Shown here piece after piece: positions 60,782 to 64,000 of a stretch of 64,000 nt of DNA (positions are counted from its first letter, which is position 1; every line of letters begins with the position of its first letter). The translations under genes were made by a program, and so were the position numbers. This stretch comes from Desulfovibrio subterraneus (lineage in GTDB: Bacteria; Desulfobacterota; Desulfovibrionia; Desulfovibrionales; Desulfovibrionaceae): the NCBI RefSeq assembly GCF_013340285.1, contig NZ_BLVO01000013.1, positions 169,574-233,573 of the forward strand, given 5' to 3'. The notes below the pieces were generated by a model that was not told the origin of the DNA, ran no database searches, and saw only the letters and a program-made list of their open reading frames with translations.

Positions 60782-60827
60782 TTGGTTTAGGTTTCGCTCA
60801 CGTCCTATCTTGCGGAGAATATTGTAC

Positions 60828-61322
60828 ATGAGTGGCTCTGTTACAATTTGTTTCGATTTGTCAGTGGACGAACATAGAGTGTTGCAATTTTTAGCCCAAA
60901 CAGAGGGTTTATCCTCTGGTGGATATGCGCGGAATGTTATTAAACGATATTTAAAGGAATCTGACAGCAGTGAGAGTATGGGCCGGGAAAGAAGAAGGGA
61001 TTTCAGACAACCTGTCTCTATTCCAGCGGTATCTCTTGTAAATTATTCCGACAATGTGTCGAAAAGTCATCCCGTAACAATCAGGGACATCTCTAAAAGC
61101 GGTGTATGTGTTGTGTTTTCCGAGATGGATATCCAGTTACGCGATCTGTTGCGGTCTGCAATGGGATTTGAACTTGTTTTTACTGTACCAGAGTCTGGAG
61201 CCACAGTCGCGTTTTCTTGTAAAGTCTGCCGAACAATTTTTGGCGCTAATGTCGCTATGGCCGGTGAATTCAGCAATGCAACCCACCATGAGGTGGGAGC
61301 ACTGTCTCCAATATTCCAATAA
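60828..61322 (+). CDS. RHH-like / PilZ cyclic-di-GMP-binding protein (right copy)
   Basis: This 164-residue protein has the same build as the gene at 4603. Residues 1-45 have a ribbon-helix-helix-like pattern (SVTICFDLSVDEHRVLQFLA, then SSGGYARNVIKRYL), then a PilZ domain with R56-x3-R60 and D87-x-S89-x2-G92, so the second motif is at the same residue numbers as in the left copy. Overall identity between the copies is low, which indicates old duplication or parallel recruitment. The ATG at 60828 has GGAG ten bases upstream. A strong sigma-54 promoter precedes it, so the receptor is probably co-expressed with the matrix genes. Confidence 0.82.
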   Translation: MSGSVTICFDLSVDEHRVLQFLAQTEGLSSGGYARNVIKRYLKESDSSESMGRERRRDFRQPVSIPAVSLVNYSDNVSKSHPVTIRDISKSGVCVVFSEMDIQLRDLLRSAMGFELVFTVPESGATVAFSCKVCRTIFGANVAMAGEFSNATHHEVGALSPIFQ

Positions 61323-61425
61323 GGAGTGGTTACCCCCGTGTCCCGAAGAGCATGAAGCAGGATACATCTGTGGATGTTGCGCAAGATGCAACTAAATAGC
61401 ATCAAGGGACTTCGTATGTGGTCTC

Positions 61426-61478
61426 CACCGATGATTTTCACAGCGAAAGGCCGCTGTCCTCAGAGGACAGCGGCCTTT
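61426..61478. repeat. right copy of the direct repeat, with terminator hairpin
   Basis: This copy matches 3361-3412 with one substitution and one indel. Its hairpin has a 15-base-pair stem (61446-61460 with 61464-61478, loop CAG). Only a short T run follows on either strand, so termination may be weaker than at the left copy. It lies between the right PilZ gene and the converging enolase gene, at the border with housekeeping genes. Confidence 0.85.
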
Positions 61479-61562
61479 CTGTTACCAGTCCCCCTGAGCC
61501 GCGCAGAGGCCGGGGGGCTGGATTTTACGGGGTATGCTGAGAACAGCCTTGCGCGAAAGGGC

Positions 61563-64000
<2,438 letters not shown>

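Overview
The window looks like a chromosomal segment of a Gram-negative deltaproteobacterium of the Desulfovibrio type. This is an inference from overall gene style and from an exosortase A (XrtA/PEP-CTERM) exopolysaccharide locus; no rRNA or marker gene settles the taxon. No tRNA, rRNA, CRISPR array, insertion sequence or phage gene was seen.

Left border (1-8.6 kb): the end of a GntR/UTRA regulator, a two-gene sugar-nucleotide operon (bifunctional mannose-1-phosphate guanylyltransferase/isomerase and phosphohexomutase), a minus-strand pair (RHH-like/PilZ protein followed by a GT4 glycosyltransferase), a sigma-54 response regulator preceded by a convincing cyclic-di-GMP (GEMM-I type) riboswitch with its own terminator, and a GT1 glycosyltransferase. 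8.7-13.7 kb: a PEP-CTERM protein behind a sigma-54 promoter, and a minus-strand operon of DevC-, DevA- and DevB-like exporter genes plus a CAAX/CPBP protease.

Core (14.3-49.8 kb): about 25 co-directional genes, often overlapping by 1-11 bases, behind a sigma-54 promoter. They encode PrsT, the initiating sugar transferase, outer-membrane export protein, chain-length regulator, tyrosine autokinase, ExeA-like ATPase, beta-barrel, polysaccharide deacetylase, exosortase A, EpsI, PrsK/PrsR, an O-acyltransferase, six free GT4 glycosyltransferases, a FemAB-like protein, a Wzx-like flippase, an alpha/alpha-toroid protein, a secreted protein and a lyase-like/glycosyltransferase fusion. 49.8-53.9 kb adds an opposing GT4 gene, an O-antigen-ligase-like protein and a secreted beta-helix protein.

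Right border (54-64 kb): a sigma-54-driven pair (exosortase-associated FeeM-like acyltransferase and a ThiF-nitroreductase fusion), a second PEP-CTERM protein with its own sigma-54 promoter, a CBS-PAS-GGDEF diguanylate cyclase, a degenerate GGDEF protein that keeps its I-site, a second RHH-like/PilZ protein with a sigma-54 promoter, then housekeeping pyk-eno.

How it works together (inference): a Wzx/Wzy-type envelope polysaccharide is made, edited and exported. PEP-CTERM proteins are sorted by XrtA, and PrsK/PrsR turns on cargo and machinery through sigma-54. Cyclic-di-GMP appears at several levels: riboswitch, two PilZ proteins, an I-site receptor and a cyclase. The least described parts are the riboswitch-controlled regulator, the paired PilZ proteins at both borders, the acyltransferase/ThiF-nitroreductase pair and the lyase-like/glycosyltransferase fusion. 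Long G tracts in several core genes are candidate phase-variation sites.
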